Assembly: GCA_016714785.1 (NCBI GenBank)
Contig: JADKCC010000002.1
Coordinates: 186,001 to 250,000, forward strand
Reading direction: 5' to 3'
Length of the DNA: 64,000 nt
Source: Saprospiraceae bacterium
GTDB lineage: Bacteria; Bacteroidota; Bacteroidia; Chitinophagales; Saprospiraceae
Positions 18,115-25,988 of this stretch are shown here, piece by piece. The notes under the pieces are model-generated. The model was not told where the DNA came from. It saw nothing but the letters and a program-made list of their open reading frames with translations, and made no database searches. A program made the position numbers and the translations under genes. The first letter of the stretch is position 1; each line of letters starts with the position of its first letter.

Positions 18115-19695
18115 CTAAAATTCGCTTGTAAAATGAAAATCTACATCAGGATGATTTTCTTGCGCCATTTTTAGTGTCCATGCTGACTCTGCCAAAAATA
18201 CTAACTTATCATCGGTGTCTCTAGCTAGGTCTTTTTTGCGTCTTGAGATAAATTCTTTTAAAGCTAGTGGATCTTTACAGCTGACCCAACATGCTTTATG
18301 TAGGTTGACGGGTTCATAATCGCAGGAGGCACCATATTCGTGTTTGAGACGATATTGGATTACATCAAACTGAAGTGCTCCTACAGTACCAATGATTTTA
18401 CGGCCGTTGTCTTCTTTGGTAAAAAGCTGGGCGACGCCTTCATCCATCAATTGGTCCAACCCTTTGTTGAGTTGTTTGGTTTTCATAGGATCTGTATTAT
18501 TGACAAATCGGAATTGCTCTGGCGAAAAACTTGGAATACCTTTAAAGTGTAGTATTTCTCCTTCCGTAAGGGTATCTCCAATCTTAAAATTTCCTGAGTC
18601 ATACAATCCTACAATATCTCCAGGATAGGCTTCGTCGATAACAGATTTTTTAGATGCCATAAAGGCTGTTGGGTTAGGAAATTTCATATTTTTTCCTTGA
18701 CGTACGTGAAAGTAGTTGGTATTACGCTCAAAAATTCCAGAACATATTCGTAAGAATGCAATTCTGTCTCTGTGTTTTGGATCCATATTGGCATGAATTT
18801 TAAAGACAAAACCTGAAAATTTCTTTTCTTCTGGTATTACTTCTCTTTCTTCGGTCTCGCGTGGTAAAGGGTTGGGTGCGATGTCCACAAAACAATCTAA
18901 TAGTTCTCTCACGCCAAAATTATTGACAGCACTTCCAAAAAATACAGGACAAATCTCTCCATTTAGATAATCCTCTCTTTTGAATTCAGGATAAACTGAT
19001 ACAATGGTATTGATTTCATCTCTGAGCTCTTCGGCTGGAGCTTTACCTACTTTTTGAGTAAGTAATTCGTCATTAAGATCAGATATTTTAAAGAGATCTT
19101 CCTCCTCCTGTTTCCCATGTGGGCTGAAAAGTATAAGATTTTTTTCGTACAGACTATACACACCTTTGAATCTTTGACCCATTCCTACGGGCCAACTTAA
19201 AGGTGTGACGTGCAGACCGAGTTTGGTCTCTACTTCATCCAAAAGGTCAAAAGCATCTTTTCCTTCTCGGTCCATTTTATTGATAAAAACGATAATTGGC
19301 GTTTTACGCATACGGCATACTTTTACCAGTTTTTCTGTTTGCTCTTCTACCCCTTTCGCCACATCAATGACTACAATCACACTATCTACAGCCGTAAGGG
19401 TGCGGTAAGTGTCTTCAGCAAAGTCTTTATGACCTGGTGTATCTAAGATGTTTATTTGTTTGTCTCTATATTCAAAAGCCATCACTGATGTAGCTACAGA
19501 AATACCTCTTTGTTTCTCTATTTCCATAAAGTCTGATGTAGCGTGTTTTTTGATTTTATTGGACTTTACTGCACCTGCTTCCTGTATTGCACCACCGAAA
19601 AGTAAAAGTTTTTCAGTTAGAGTGGTTTTACCAGCATCTGGGTGCGAAACGATACCAAAGGTTTTTCTTTTATGTAATTCAGTAATATGACTCAT
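18115..19695 (-). CDS. prfC: Peptide chain release factor 3
   Basis: A 526-aa translational GTPase that recycles RF1/RF2 from the ribosome after peptide release. The G1 loop SHPDAGKTT (about residues 17-25), switch region EKQRGISVATS, G3 DTPGHKDFAEDTYR and G4 INKMDREGKD are all intact, followed by RF3 domains II and III. Length equals that of typical RF3. It is monocistronic: a -7 box at 19725-19732 lies upstream and a strong hairpin at 18032-18069 lies downstream. Confidence 0.96.
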   Translation of the reverse strand: MSHITELHKRKTFGIVSHPDAGKTTLTEKLLLFGGAIQEAGAVKSNKIKKHATSDFMEIEKQRGISVATSVMAFEYRDKQINILDTPGHKDFAEDTYRTLTAVDSVIVVIDVAKGVEEQTEKLVKVCRMRKTPIIVFINKMDREGKDAFDLLDEVETKLGLHVTPLSWPVGMGQRFKGVYSLYEKNLILFSPHGKQEEEDLFKISDLNDELLTQKVGKAPAEELRDEINTIVSVYPEFKREDYLNGEICPVFFGSAVNNFGVRELLDCFVDIAPNPLPRETEEREVIPEEKKFSGFVFKIHANMDPKHRDRIAFLRICSGIFERNTNYFHVRQGKNMKFPNPTAFMASKKSVIDEAYPGDIVGLYDSGNFKIGDTLTEGEILHFKGIPSFSPEQFRFVNNTDPMKTKQLNKGLDQLMDEGVAQLFTKEDNGRKIIGTVGALQFDVIQYRLKHEYGASCDYEPVNLHKACWVSCKDPLALKEFISRRKKDLARDTDDKLVFLAESAWTLKMAQENHPDVDFHFTSEF

Positions 19696-19724
19696 TAAAA
19701 TGTATGTTAATTTTGAAATGGCTG

Positions 19725-19732
19725 CAAAAGTA
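19725..19732 (-). promoter_or_regulatory. Candidate -7 promoter box for prfC
   Basis: On the minus strand this reads TACTTTTG followed by CAGCC, matching TAnnTTTG. It is 30 bases upstream of the prfC start codon. Confidence 0.5.
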
Positions 19733-19890
19733 GTAAAAAATCAAGGTTATTAAGTTATGGTTTGGTCAAGTAGTTGGTCATATTGAATAAAATTATTGCA
19801 AAATTCAAATTATTAATTAAAACAACTCATTGATTTATAGTAAAATATTAAGATTGGTTTTTTATATTCATTACATTATGCCTTGTATTG

Positions 19891-19898
19891 TATTTTTG
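19891..19898 (+). promoter_or_regulatory. Candidate -7 promoter box (TATTTTTG)
   Basis: TATTTTTG followed by TGG matches TAnnTTTG and lies 28 bases before the ATG at 19926. It supports that start over the in-frame upstream start at 19830. Confidence 0.45.
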
Positions 19899-19925
19899 TG
19901 GCACAATTTCTGTTTATACAAAGGT

Positions 19926-20267
19926 ATGGACATTCAGAAAATAAATAGAAGGCATTTTGTAGAAACGGATCTGTATTACAGAGTAAGTTTAGGATTGTCA
20001 TCTAAGTTATTAAAATATGAAAATGGGATTTTTCATCTTGAGGTAACTCTTGGTAGAAAATGGGATAAAAATTATAACGCCACAGCAGCAGAGATTGCAC
20101 ATGCTTGGAAAAACAATCATGCAGAGCTATCTCAAGCTATCGGATGCAAAGTATTTATTATAGACTTAAAATCAGGTGAAAATAAAACTATGTTGATTCA
20201 AGCAGGTATTTCACCAGGATATGATGCATTCAAAGGTATCCTCTTCCGTAAAAATTATCTAAATTAA
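19926..20267 (+). CDS. Small conserved-looking protein of unknown function
   Basis: A 113-aa soluble protein beginning MDIQKINRRHFVETDLYY. I do not recognise the family. It has no signal peptide or membrane segment. A mixed alpha/beta pattern is suggested, with a helical AAEIAHAWKNNHAEL segment near the middle and a C-terminal GYDAFKGILFRKNY. An in-frame extension to 19830 would add a hydrophobic 32-residue stretch that spans the likely promoter, so I reject it. The thioesterase gene starts 41 bases downstream with its own -7 box, so co-transcription is possible but not required. Confidence 0.6.
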   Translation: MDIQKINRRHFVETDLYYRVSLGLSSKLLKYENGIFHLEVTLGRKWDKNYNATAAEIAHAWKNNHAELSQAIGCKVFIIDLKSGENKTMLIQAGISPGYDAFKGILFRKNYLN

Positions 20268-20280
20268 GCTTATTTTCACT

Positions 20281-20288
20281 TATATTTG
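20281..20288 (+). promoter_or_regulatory. Candidate -7 promoter box for the thioesterase
   Basis: TATATTTG matches TAnnTTTG, 20 bases before ATG 20309. It overlaps the in-frame GTG at 20288, arguing against that codon as the start. Confidence 0.4.
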
Positions 20289-20308
20289 TGCCATACTATT
20301 CAGTAATA

Positions 20309-21049
20309 ATGGGCACTTTACACACAGAATATTTCAAAATTAGAACATCAGAGATTAATCATCTCAAGTTGTTACATCCGCACGCATTGATACAACTCAT
20401 GCAAGAAGCATCGATGCAACATACCATCCGCATGAAGGTCTCTGTGTGGGATTTGGAACGGTTGCATTCGAGTTGGGTTTTACTCAAAATGCAAGTTACC
20501 ATTCATCATTATCCTACACTCAATGAAGATGTGCGAGTGGAAACCTATCCTTCTGGGCTAGATGGCTATTTTACTTATCGAGATTATTTTATGTATGACC
20601 AAAACGATAAGTTGTATGCAACTATCACATCCATGTGGACGCTTATGAATACAGCATCTCGTAAAATTATGAAAATTCCCGATAGTTTTGGGTCATTAGT
20701 TTATGGTGAGACTAACGCTTTAGCACGACCTGAGTTTCGGTTGAAGTCCGTTGATAATATTGAAAGGACTAGTGAAATACAAGTAAATTACTATCATTTG
20801 GATTGGAACGGTCATGTCAATAATGTACAATTAGTGAGGCTAATACTCGAAAGTTTGGACAGTAATATTACTAGCAAAATGAAAATGAAATCAATGAGCG
20901 TACATTTCAAATTAGAAGCTATGATAGGTCAAACGATTGTATTTAATAATGAAACAGTGAATGACCAGAACATAAGACATGCGGTCAAAGATAAAATTAC
21001 AGGTAAAGATCTTTTGCTAGCGGAGACAGAGTGGGAAGCATTGGTATAA
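20309..21049 (+). CDS. Acyl-ACP thioesterase
   Basis: A 246-aa double-hotdog protein of the FatA/FatB-like acyl-ACP thioesterase family, which releases fatty acids from acyl carrier protein. The first hotdog carries ALIQLMQEASMQHT and WVLLKMQVTIHHYP. The second has the catalytic motif DWNGHVNNVQLVR (about residues 169-181), whose Asn, His and acidic residue are the expected catalytic set. Length is normal for bacterial members. Its role may be lipid turnover or supply of free fatty acids, but the sequence gives no chain-length preference. Confidence 0.85.
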   Translation: MGTLHTEYFKIRTSEINHLKLLHPHALIQLMQEASMQHTIRMKVSVWDLERLHSSWVLLKMQVTIHHYPTLNEDVRVETYPSGLDGYFTYRDYFMYDQNDKLYATITSMWTLMNTASRKIMKIPDSFGSLVYGETNALARPEFRLKSVDNIERTSEIQVNYYHLDWNGHVNNVQLVRLILESLDSNITSKMKMKSMSVHFKLEAMIGQTIVFNNETVNDQNIRHAVKDKITGKDLLLAETEWEALV

Positions 21050-21057
21050 TCTCATTT

Positions 21058-21177
21058 TCACTTCAAAAGTTCTCCAAAAGTATCACCAGCACTGAAGTCA
21101 CCTGTTTTAAATCCACGAGTAAACCATTCCATTCTTTGTTTTGAAGTACCGTGTGTATATGTCTCTGGTCTGGTATA
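21058..21177 (-). pseudogene. Out-of-frame C-terminal tail of the zinc metallopeptidase
   Basis: Thirty-nine codons plus TGA in the frame next to the peptidase gene encode YTRPETYTHGTSKQRMEWF and then a GFKTGDFSAGDTF segment, which match the conserved C-terminus of the YpfJ family. They join the upstream frame if one G of the GGG at 21179-21181 is removed. This stretch is not a separate gene. Confidence 0.75.
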
Positions 21178-21916
21178 ACCCTTGTGTTTTGCTTTGTATA
21201 TTATCATCACCTACCGCTGCAGCTGCATTTATGGCTTCTTCTACATCGCCAGCTTCCAAATATTTTTGTTCATAATGGGCCCAAACACCCGCAAAAAAAT
21301 CTGCTTGAAGCTCAGTTGCTACTTGCACTTGATTGCCTTGCGCTTCGCGCATTTGTCTTCGGATATTATGAGTTTTTTCTAATACACCAATTTGGTTTTG
21401 AACATGGTGACCTACTTCATGAGCTATAACATAAGCAATGGCAAAATCACCACCTTCAGCTCCAAAACGACTTCTCAAAGTATTAAAAAATGACATATCC
21501 ATATATAAGGTTTCGTCTCCAGGGCAGTAAAATGGTCCAGTGCTACCACTAGCTCCGCCACAGGAAGACTGAGTGACATCCTTAAATAAGATCATTTTAG
21601 GTTCGCGATATTGCAACCCTTTTTGCTGAAATAATTTTTTCCAAGTATCTTCTGTGGATGCCAAAATCGTTGACACAAAGTCCCCAACTACTTGTTCTTC
21701 TTGTGTCAGTGGTGCAGCTTGTTGACTGCTATTAGCGCTTTGGTTGAGTTGGCTTTCAAGGGCTTGGGCTATCTGAGCACTATCACCACCTAGGAAGAGT
21801 TGTACTAACAAAAATATAATTCCTAAAGCACCTCCGCCAGCCACTACCTTGCCAGTAGTGCCCATACCTCTTCGATCTTCCATATTGTCGCTTTTGCGAC
21901 GTCCTTCCCATTTCAT
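21107..21916 (-). CDS. Neutral zinc metallopeptidase (YpfJ/KPN_02809 family), frameshifted at the 3' end
   Basis: A membrane-anchored putative zinc protease. Residues 1-16 are charged, residues 22-43 form one transmembrane segment, then an S/Q-rich linker and the peptidase domain with HEVGHH (HExxH type) and the downstream ELQADFFAGVW glutamate helix. The reading frame is intact to about residue 240. It then switches at a GGG (21179-21181): the in-frame end (LYQTRDIYTRYF...) is unlike the family, while the next frame encodes the expected YTRPETYTHGTS...GDTFGELLK tail ending at 21058. A one-base insertion in the G run, or a consensus error, explains this. The catalytic part is complete. Confidence 0.85.
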   Translation of the reverse strand: MKWEGRRKSDNMEDRRGMGTTGKVVAGGGALGIIFLLVQLFLGGDSAQIAQALESQLNQSANSSQQAAPLTQEEQVVGDFVSTILASTEDTWKKLFQQKGLQYREPKMILFKDVTQSSCGGASGSTGPFYCPGDETLYMDMSFFNTLRSRFGAEGGDFAIAYVIAHEVGHHVQNQIGVLEKTHNIRRQMREAQGNQVQVATELQADFFAGVWAHYEQKYLEAGDVEEAINAAAAVGDDNIQSKTQGLYQTRDIYTRYFKTKNGMVYSWI

Positions 21917-22030
21917 ATTATGTAAAATATTTTATTAATGTTCAAAATCACTACAATGATAATTCATTATGCAATATATTTTGCTATTTCAACACAAAAT
22001 ATTTCAACCAGATGATTTAATACATTCAAA

Positions 22031-22276
22031 TCATGCTTCTGCAACACTGTAAGCTAAAATAGCACTTAATGTTGATTTTTTAGGACTGAAAGTGACTTTT
22101 GGCAAAATATTGAAACCTTCCAATAATTCGCTATAGGATTCGAGTATTGTACTATCATCTTCCATGGCAAATTCCATTTCGAGCCTGTCGAAAAGATCGC
22201 ATTCTTTGTAGATAAATTGTATGATTTGATTTTCAGTGTAACCGTGTGTCATGCATTGGATTGAAGGGTGATACAA
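22031..22276 (-). CDS. Small conserved Bacteroidota protein of unknown function
   Basis: An 81-aa acidic soluble protein. The core MTHGYTENQIIQFIYKECD is followed by an acidic helix with EMEFAMEDDSTILESY and a C-terminal PKKSTLSAILAYSV. Small proteins of this look recur in Bacteroidota, but I know no function. The true start may be the internal Met9 (MTHGYTEN), which would give 73 residues. It lies between the metallopeptidase and the DUF2147 gene, all on the minus strand. The spacing (114 and 53 bases) does not force an operon. Confidence 0.6.
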   Translation of the reverse strand: MYHPSIQCMTHGYTENQIIQFIYKECDLFDRLEMEFAMEDDSTILESYSELLEGFNILPKVTFSPKKSTLSAILAYSVAEA

Positions 22277-22329
22277 TAATAAAACACTCTAATAACTGAT
22301 AATCCAAAAATTTATTGTGTAAAAAGTCT

Positions 22330-22752
22330 TTATTTTACCCTATACCAAGTTTGAGTCCTTCCGAACATAGAGACACCAATATACCCTCTAACTTTTAGTT
22401 TATCCTTGCCATCTAATTCCATTTTGCAGGCATAAACTTTTCCTTTTTTAGGATCCAATATTTCGCCATTATCCCAAGCATTTGCTTCTTTGGTCATATC
22501 CCATAAAATATCCATGCCCACCAGACTTTTGCCTTTGTTTGCACCAGTGCAAGCATCACATTTGGTTATAGTGGCGGCTGGAAGTAACTTGATGACCTTA
22601 CCTCTAAGTTTACCATTTTTTTCATAAATTTCTATATGGGATTTTTCTTTGCCATCTTCATCATCTAGATTTTTCCAAATACCTATAGGGCTTTGAGACC
22701 ATGCAAAATGATAAAAGGCGATGAAAGTAAGAAGTACAATATGTCTTGACAT
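22330..22752 (-). CDS. DUF2147 exported protein
   Basis: A 140-aa secreted protein. I start at Met 22752 because MSRHIVLLTFIAFYHFAWSQ forms a clean signal peptide; a start at 22779 would add nine residues. The mature part opens with SPIGIWKNLDDEDGKEKSHI and ends with GYIGVSMFGRTQTWYRV, the beginning and end signatures of DUF2147 (lipocalin-like beta-barrel). A pair of cysteines (CDACTG) lies in the middle. Function is unknown. It is 40 bases downstream of the alkyltransferase-like gene on the same strand. Confidence 0.85.
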   Translation of the reverse strand: MSRHIVLLTFIAFYHFAWSQSPIGIWKNLDDEDGKEKSHIEIYEKNGKLRGKVIKLLPAATITKCDACTGANKGKSLVGMDILWDMTKEANAWDNGEILDPKKGKVYACKMELDGKDKLKVRGYIGVSMFGRTQTWYRVK

Positions 22753-22792
22753 GTATTCATTTTTAATTTTAAAGAACAAATAGTATAACGCT

Positions 22793-23158
22793 TTAGTATT
22801 CTGCTAGTTCACGAGGATGCCAAAAATAGTGGTTTATATTATCAATTTTGTCATTGACTACAATGACACCTTCTTTTTCCAATCTTTCCTGCATAAGAGT
22901 TGGGGTAGCAAAGTGCATCCGGCCCGAAAGTTCGCCCAATCTATTTACTACCCTGTGAGCTGGTATAAAGTGTTCTTGACGATGACTCTGATTTAATGCC
23001 CATCCGACCATTCTGGCTGAACCTAATGCTAAGAAATCAGCAATAGCTCCATAAGTACTTACTTTTCCTTCGGGAATTAAACAAGTGACATCAAATACTT
23101 TTTGAAAATAGTGATCATTGTGTATATCTTTATCTCCTGAGGATTTTTTAGATGGCAT
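22793..23158 (-). CDS. Alkyltransferase-like protein (MGMT family, catalytic Cys absent)
   Basis: A 121-aa DNA-binding protein of the O6-methylguanine methyltransferase family. The winged-helix DNA-binding part (GKVSTYGAIADFLALGSARMVG) and arginine finger region are clear, but the active-site PCHRV motif reads PAHRV (residues 66-70). It cannot accept alkyl groups and is therefore an alkyltransferase-like (ATL) protein, known elsewhere to flag O6-alkylguanines for nucleotide excision repair. It is divergently arranged with the TrpF-like gene, with only 32 bases between start codons. Confidence 0.88.
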   Translation of the reverse strand: MPSKKSSGDKDIHNDHYFQKVFDVTCLIPEGKVSTYGAIADFLALGSARMVGWALNQSHRQEHFIPAHRVVNRLGELSGRMHFATPTLMQERLEKEGVIVVNDKIDNINHYFWHPRELAEY

Positions 23159-23167
23159 GAGACTTAT

Positions 23168-23175
23168 TACTTTTG
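23168..23175 (+). promoter_or_regulatory. Candidate -7 promoter box for the TrpF-like gene
   Basis: TACTTTTG followed by TGC matches TAnnTTTG and is 15 bases before ATG 23191. A T-rich TTTT at 23145-23148 sits 19 bases upstream at the -33 position, inside the coding start of the divergent ATL gene. Confidence 0.45.
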
Positions 23176-23190
23176 TGCAAAATTAGTGAA

Positions 23191-23790
23191 ATGTCCCATA
23201 TAAAAGTAAAAATTAATAAAGTAAACAATCTTACAGATGCTAGGTACTTTGCTGCCATGGGTGTAGATTATTTAGGGTTTTGCTGCAACACGGGCACAGA
23301 AATGTATTGTTCTCCATCTAAGATTAAAGATATTACTTCATGGGTACAGGGCCCCACTTTTGTTTTGGAGTTTGACGGCTGGCAGTCTGAAGAAGAAATA
23401 AAAGCGATAATTGCAACAGAACTTGGCCAAGCGGTTCATTTTGGTGCTTTTGCAACTTATGGTGATACTTTCGAAATACCTGTTTTTAAGGATTTTATTT
23501 TGGAGAATTTGCTTGAAGCTGATTTTTCTGAAGTAGATTATCCAGTCTTTCGTTCCGACAAAAATTATTTAGACCTTACAGACAAAGAGCTTAAAGTATT
23601 AAAAGAAGAATTGACAGCTAAGAAGGCATTTTTGGATATACATTTTGATATTGACACATTGCCCAAAATACTCGATACCTTACCTATTTATGGCTTAGTG
23701 ATTCGGGGAGGAGAAGAAGAGAAAATAGGATTTAAGTCATTTGAAGAGTTGGATAATATATTTGAAATATTGGAGAGTAATTTGTCATAA
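23191..23790 (+). CDS. TrpF-like TIM-barrel protein lacking the catalytic cysteine
   Basis: A 199-aa protein resembling phosphoribosylanthranilate isomerase. The N-terminal strand and first helix, MSHIKVKINKVNNLTDARYF then AAMGVDYLGF, align with the TrpF opening KICGIT...A..A...GAD.LGF. However, the catalytic Cys position is Asn (KIN). The C-terminal GLVIRGGEEEKIGFKSFEEL is a weak remnant of the phosphate-binding SGVE loop. No other trp genes are adjacent. It is probably a divergent paralogue with a different or no enzymatic role. Start chosen at ATG 23191; an upstream GTG lies within the promoter box. Confidence 0.6.
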   Translation: MSHIKVKINKVNNLTDARYFAAMGVDYLGFCCNTGTEMYCSPSKIKDITSWVQGPTFVLEFDGWQSEEEIKAIIATELGQAVHFGAFATYGDTFEIPVFKDFILENLLEADFSEVDYPVFRSDKNYLDLTDKELKVLKEELTAKKAFLDIHFDIDTLPKILDTLPIYGLVIRGGEEEKIGFKSFEELDNIFEILESNLS

Positions 23791-23817
23791 TGATTACAAA
23801 CTAATAACAGAAGCAGG

Positions 23818-24240
23818 ATGAAAGATGAAATTATAAAAACAAAATTAATAGAAAATGGTAATAGTTCCTACTTTTTAGACATGTTGAAAACGGAGACTGG
23901 TTTATACTATTTCACATTAACTCAAAATACATTAAATACTGTTAATAGGTCTGATCTAAAGAGTATAAAATTCAGATCAAACATGCTAAATGACTTAATA
24001 GAAGACTTACAGGCAATGAAAGAAGCGCTTTCTAAAGTTCAAAATCTTTCAAAAGACATTATCGTAACTAAGTCCTTGGGTTTACATCGACGGGAAGATG
24101 AAATCATAAAACGTTACTATAAAGGAATAAGTTTAAAAGACTTGAGCGTTCAATTCGACTGCTCAATCAGTTATATAGGGGCGGGGACTTTTTTATCCTG
24201 TCTTGTCCCCAAAAAACCTTTTCCTTTTTCCTCTATATAG
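23818..24240 (+). CDS. HTH-containing protein, interrupted near its C-terminus
   Basis: This 140-aa reading frame shows an N-terminal region of unknown fold, a helical middle, and a helix-turn-helix of the sigma-70 region 4 type near residues 95-118 (DEIIKRYYKGISLKDLSVQFDC). After SISYI the sequence becomes unlike protein coding (GAGTFLSCLVPKKPFPF), because a GC-rich hairpin and homopolymers occupy 24177-24238. Thirty codons in another frame (24240-24332), starting EQVLKSNDIEIVSNEIPKNI and ending KRKRK, look like the real C-terminus. The gene is therefore broken by an insertion or by bad consensus. Possible function is transcription regulation of an unknown target. Confidence 0.55.
   Translation: MKDEIIKTKLIENGNSSYFLDMLKTETGLYYFTLTQNTLNTVNRSDLKSIKFRSNMLNDLIEDLQAMKEALSKVQNLSKDIIVTKSLGLHRREDEIIKRYYKGISLKDLSVQFDCSISYIGAGTFLSCLVPKKPFPFSSI
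24178..24210. repeat. GC-rich hairpin interrupting the HTH gene
   Basis: GGGGCGGGG at 24178-24186 overlaps a stem GGGGAC (24183-24188) that pairs with GTCCCC (24205-24210) across a 16-base T-rich loop, followed by AAAAAA. The G+C clusters are foreign to this AT-rich region. They may be a REP-like palindrome inserted in the gene or a base-calling artefact. The nine-base word recurs reverse-complemented in the patch at 17972-17980. Confidence 0.4.
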
Positions 24241-24332
24241 AACAAGTATTGAAATCAAATGACATTGAAATCGTTAGCAATGAAATTCCCAAAAATATTG
24301 GTTATCGATATTTTAAGCGAAAAAGAAAATAG
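24240..24332 (+). pseudogene. Out-of-frame C-terminal remnant of the HTH protein
   Basis: Thirty codons ending in TAG encode a basic tail (EQVLKSNDIEIVSNEIP then YRYFKRKRK) that follows directly on the interrupted HTH gene but in a different frame. No start codon precedes it. It is best read as the separated 3' end of that gene. Confidence 0.5.
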
Positions 24333-24388
24333 CGAATAATGTTACCCTTTCACTAATTCTGCCTTTTCAGTGACTTCCCATTTTGAGA

Positions 24389-25675
24389 TCACTTTTTTTT
24401 CTCTTTGTTCACATCTATAGGGTCATCATCTTTCAGGATTAAACGCAGCGAACTATTTTTAGAAATATAATTCCATGCCCAGTTGATAAAGATGATCAGT
24501 TTGTTGCGAACACTTAGTATCAGCATCAAGTGCAAAAACATCCACACTACCCAAGCAAAATATCCTTTAAACTTCATAAAAGGCAACTCCACTACTGCTT
24601 TATTGCGACCGATAGTAGCCATAGATCCTAGGTCACTGTACTCGTATTCCTTCTGTGTTTTGTCCTCAATAAGTGCCAATAAGTTTTTGGCAAGTAGTTT
24701 ACCTTGATTGATGGCGACGTTTGCTACTTGTGGGTGACCTTTGGGGTATTCGGGTGTTTCCATGTACGAAATATCGCCTATTGCGTATATGTTTTCAGTG
24801 CCGTCTATTTTATTTTGTCTATTGACTTTGTACCTGTTGGTAGGTGTTATGTTTTCAGAATTAAGCCCTTTGATCAGATTTCCTGTGACTCCTGCTGCCC
24901 ATATCACTTGTTTGCTTTTGATTGTTTCGCCATTATTCATTTTTAGATTGATACCATCATAATCCGTTACAAATACCTGGGTTTTGATTATAACACCGAG
25001 GTCTTTAAGGTAATGAGCGGAAGCTATCCTCGATTTTTCACTCATATTGTTGAGCGTATTCGGACTGCCTTCCAGCAAGATGATCTGCATCTTTGTAAAA
25101 TCTATACGGAAAAAATCTTTAGGCAAGATATCTCTTTTTATCTCTGCAAATGCACCTGCCAATTCGACACCTGTTGGTCCGCCACCTACCACGACGATAT
25201 TGAGAAGGGCTTCTTTTTCATTGTCATCAACATAAAGCAATTTCTCAAAATTCTCTAGTATGCTGTTTCTAATGGTGATAGCCTGATAGGTGGATTTGAG
25301 ACTGTAAGCATACTTTTTGATATTTTTATTACCAAAAAAGTTGGTCTTACATCCTGTAGCGATGATTAAATAATCGTATTCAAAAATTCCGATGGACGTG
25401 AGAACTGTTTTGGTAGATTGATCTACGCCTTCTACTTTAGTCAAGCGAATTCTGACATCTTTTCTTTGCTGAAATATCTTACGAAAAGGGAATGATATGC
25501 TCGAAGGTTCTATTTGTGAAGTAGCCACTTGATAAAAAAGTGGTTGGAACTGATGATGATTGAGCTTATCTATGAGGAGAATATCAAAGACATCTTCTTT
25601 AATATTTTGGATAAATTGTAATCCGGCAAATCCGCCACCAATGACTACAATTTTTGGTTTGGTATTTTCTGCCAT
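24389..25675 (-). CDS. ndh: Type II NADH:quinone oxidoreductase (NDH-2 family)
   Basis: A 428-aa FAD enzyme that oxidises NADH and reduces membrane quinone without pumping protons. The FAD-binding GGGFAGLQF motif is at about residues 12-20, the NAD-binding GGGPTGVELAGAF at about 165, and the second FAD contact YAIGDISYMETP at about 300. The C-terminal YFAWVVWMFLHLMLIL is an amphipathic or membrane-associated segment usual for NDH-2. I start at MAENTKPK (25675); an in-frame upstream Met at 25714 would add 13 residues with no family match. It is monocistronic. Confidence 0.9.
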   Translation of the reverse strand: MAENTKPKIVVIGGGFAGLQFIQNIKEDVFDILLIDKLNHHQFQPLFYQVATSQIEPSSISFPFRKIFQQRKDVRIRLTKVEGVDQSTKTVLTSIGIFEYDYLIIATGCKTNFFGNKNIKKYAYSLKSTYQAITIRNSILENFEKLLYVDDNEKEALLNIVVVGGGPTGVELAGAFAEIKRDILPKDFFRIDFTKMQIILLEGSPNTLNNMSEKSRIASAHYLKDLGVIIKTQVFVTDYDGINLKMNNGETIKSKQVIWAAGVTGNLIKGLNSENITPTNRYKVNRQNKIDGTENIYAIGDISYMETPEYPKGHPQVANVAINQGKLLAKNLLALIEDKTQKEYEYSDLGSMATIGRNKAVVELPFMKFKGYFAWVVWMFLHLMLILSVRNKLIIFINWAWNYISKNSSLRLILKDDDPIDVNKEKKK

Positions 25676-25988
25676 GATTCTATACTTTTTAATGACCTTT
25701 AGTATGGAGAACATTGTAATATATTATTTGTTCTCAAATGCATTGTTAAATAAATTATAAAATATAATTTGGTAGAATATAAATTTAATTTATTTAAATA
25801 GTGTGAAATTGTTGATGGTTTGATTTTTGGTATTTAAAAATTTTGATCAATAATTAGGTCTAAAATCAAAAACAATGGCCTAAATTTTTAGATAAAATAA
25901 AAAATTATATTTTGTTTAACATACTAATCATAAAGTAAAGATTACATTTGTCCGTTGAATAGTTCATATTATTCAAATTAATTTGCCT
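25676..25988. other. Divergent intergenic region upstream of the SulP/DAB locus
   Basis: These 313 AT-rich bases separate ndh (minus) from the first small exported-protein gene (plus). The only element I can support is the -7 box at 25943-25950. No gene is visible. Confidence 0.5.
25943..25950 (+). promoter_or_regulatory. Candidate -7 promoter box before the first small exported-protein gene
   Basis: TACATTTG followed by TCC matches TAnnTTTG and lies 38 bases before ATG 25989. The same context, TTACnTTTGTCC, precedes the paralogous small gene at 28274, suggesting shared control. Confidence 0.5.
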
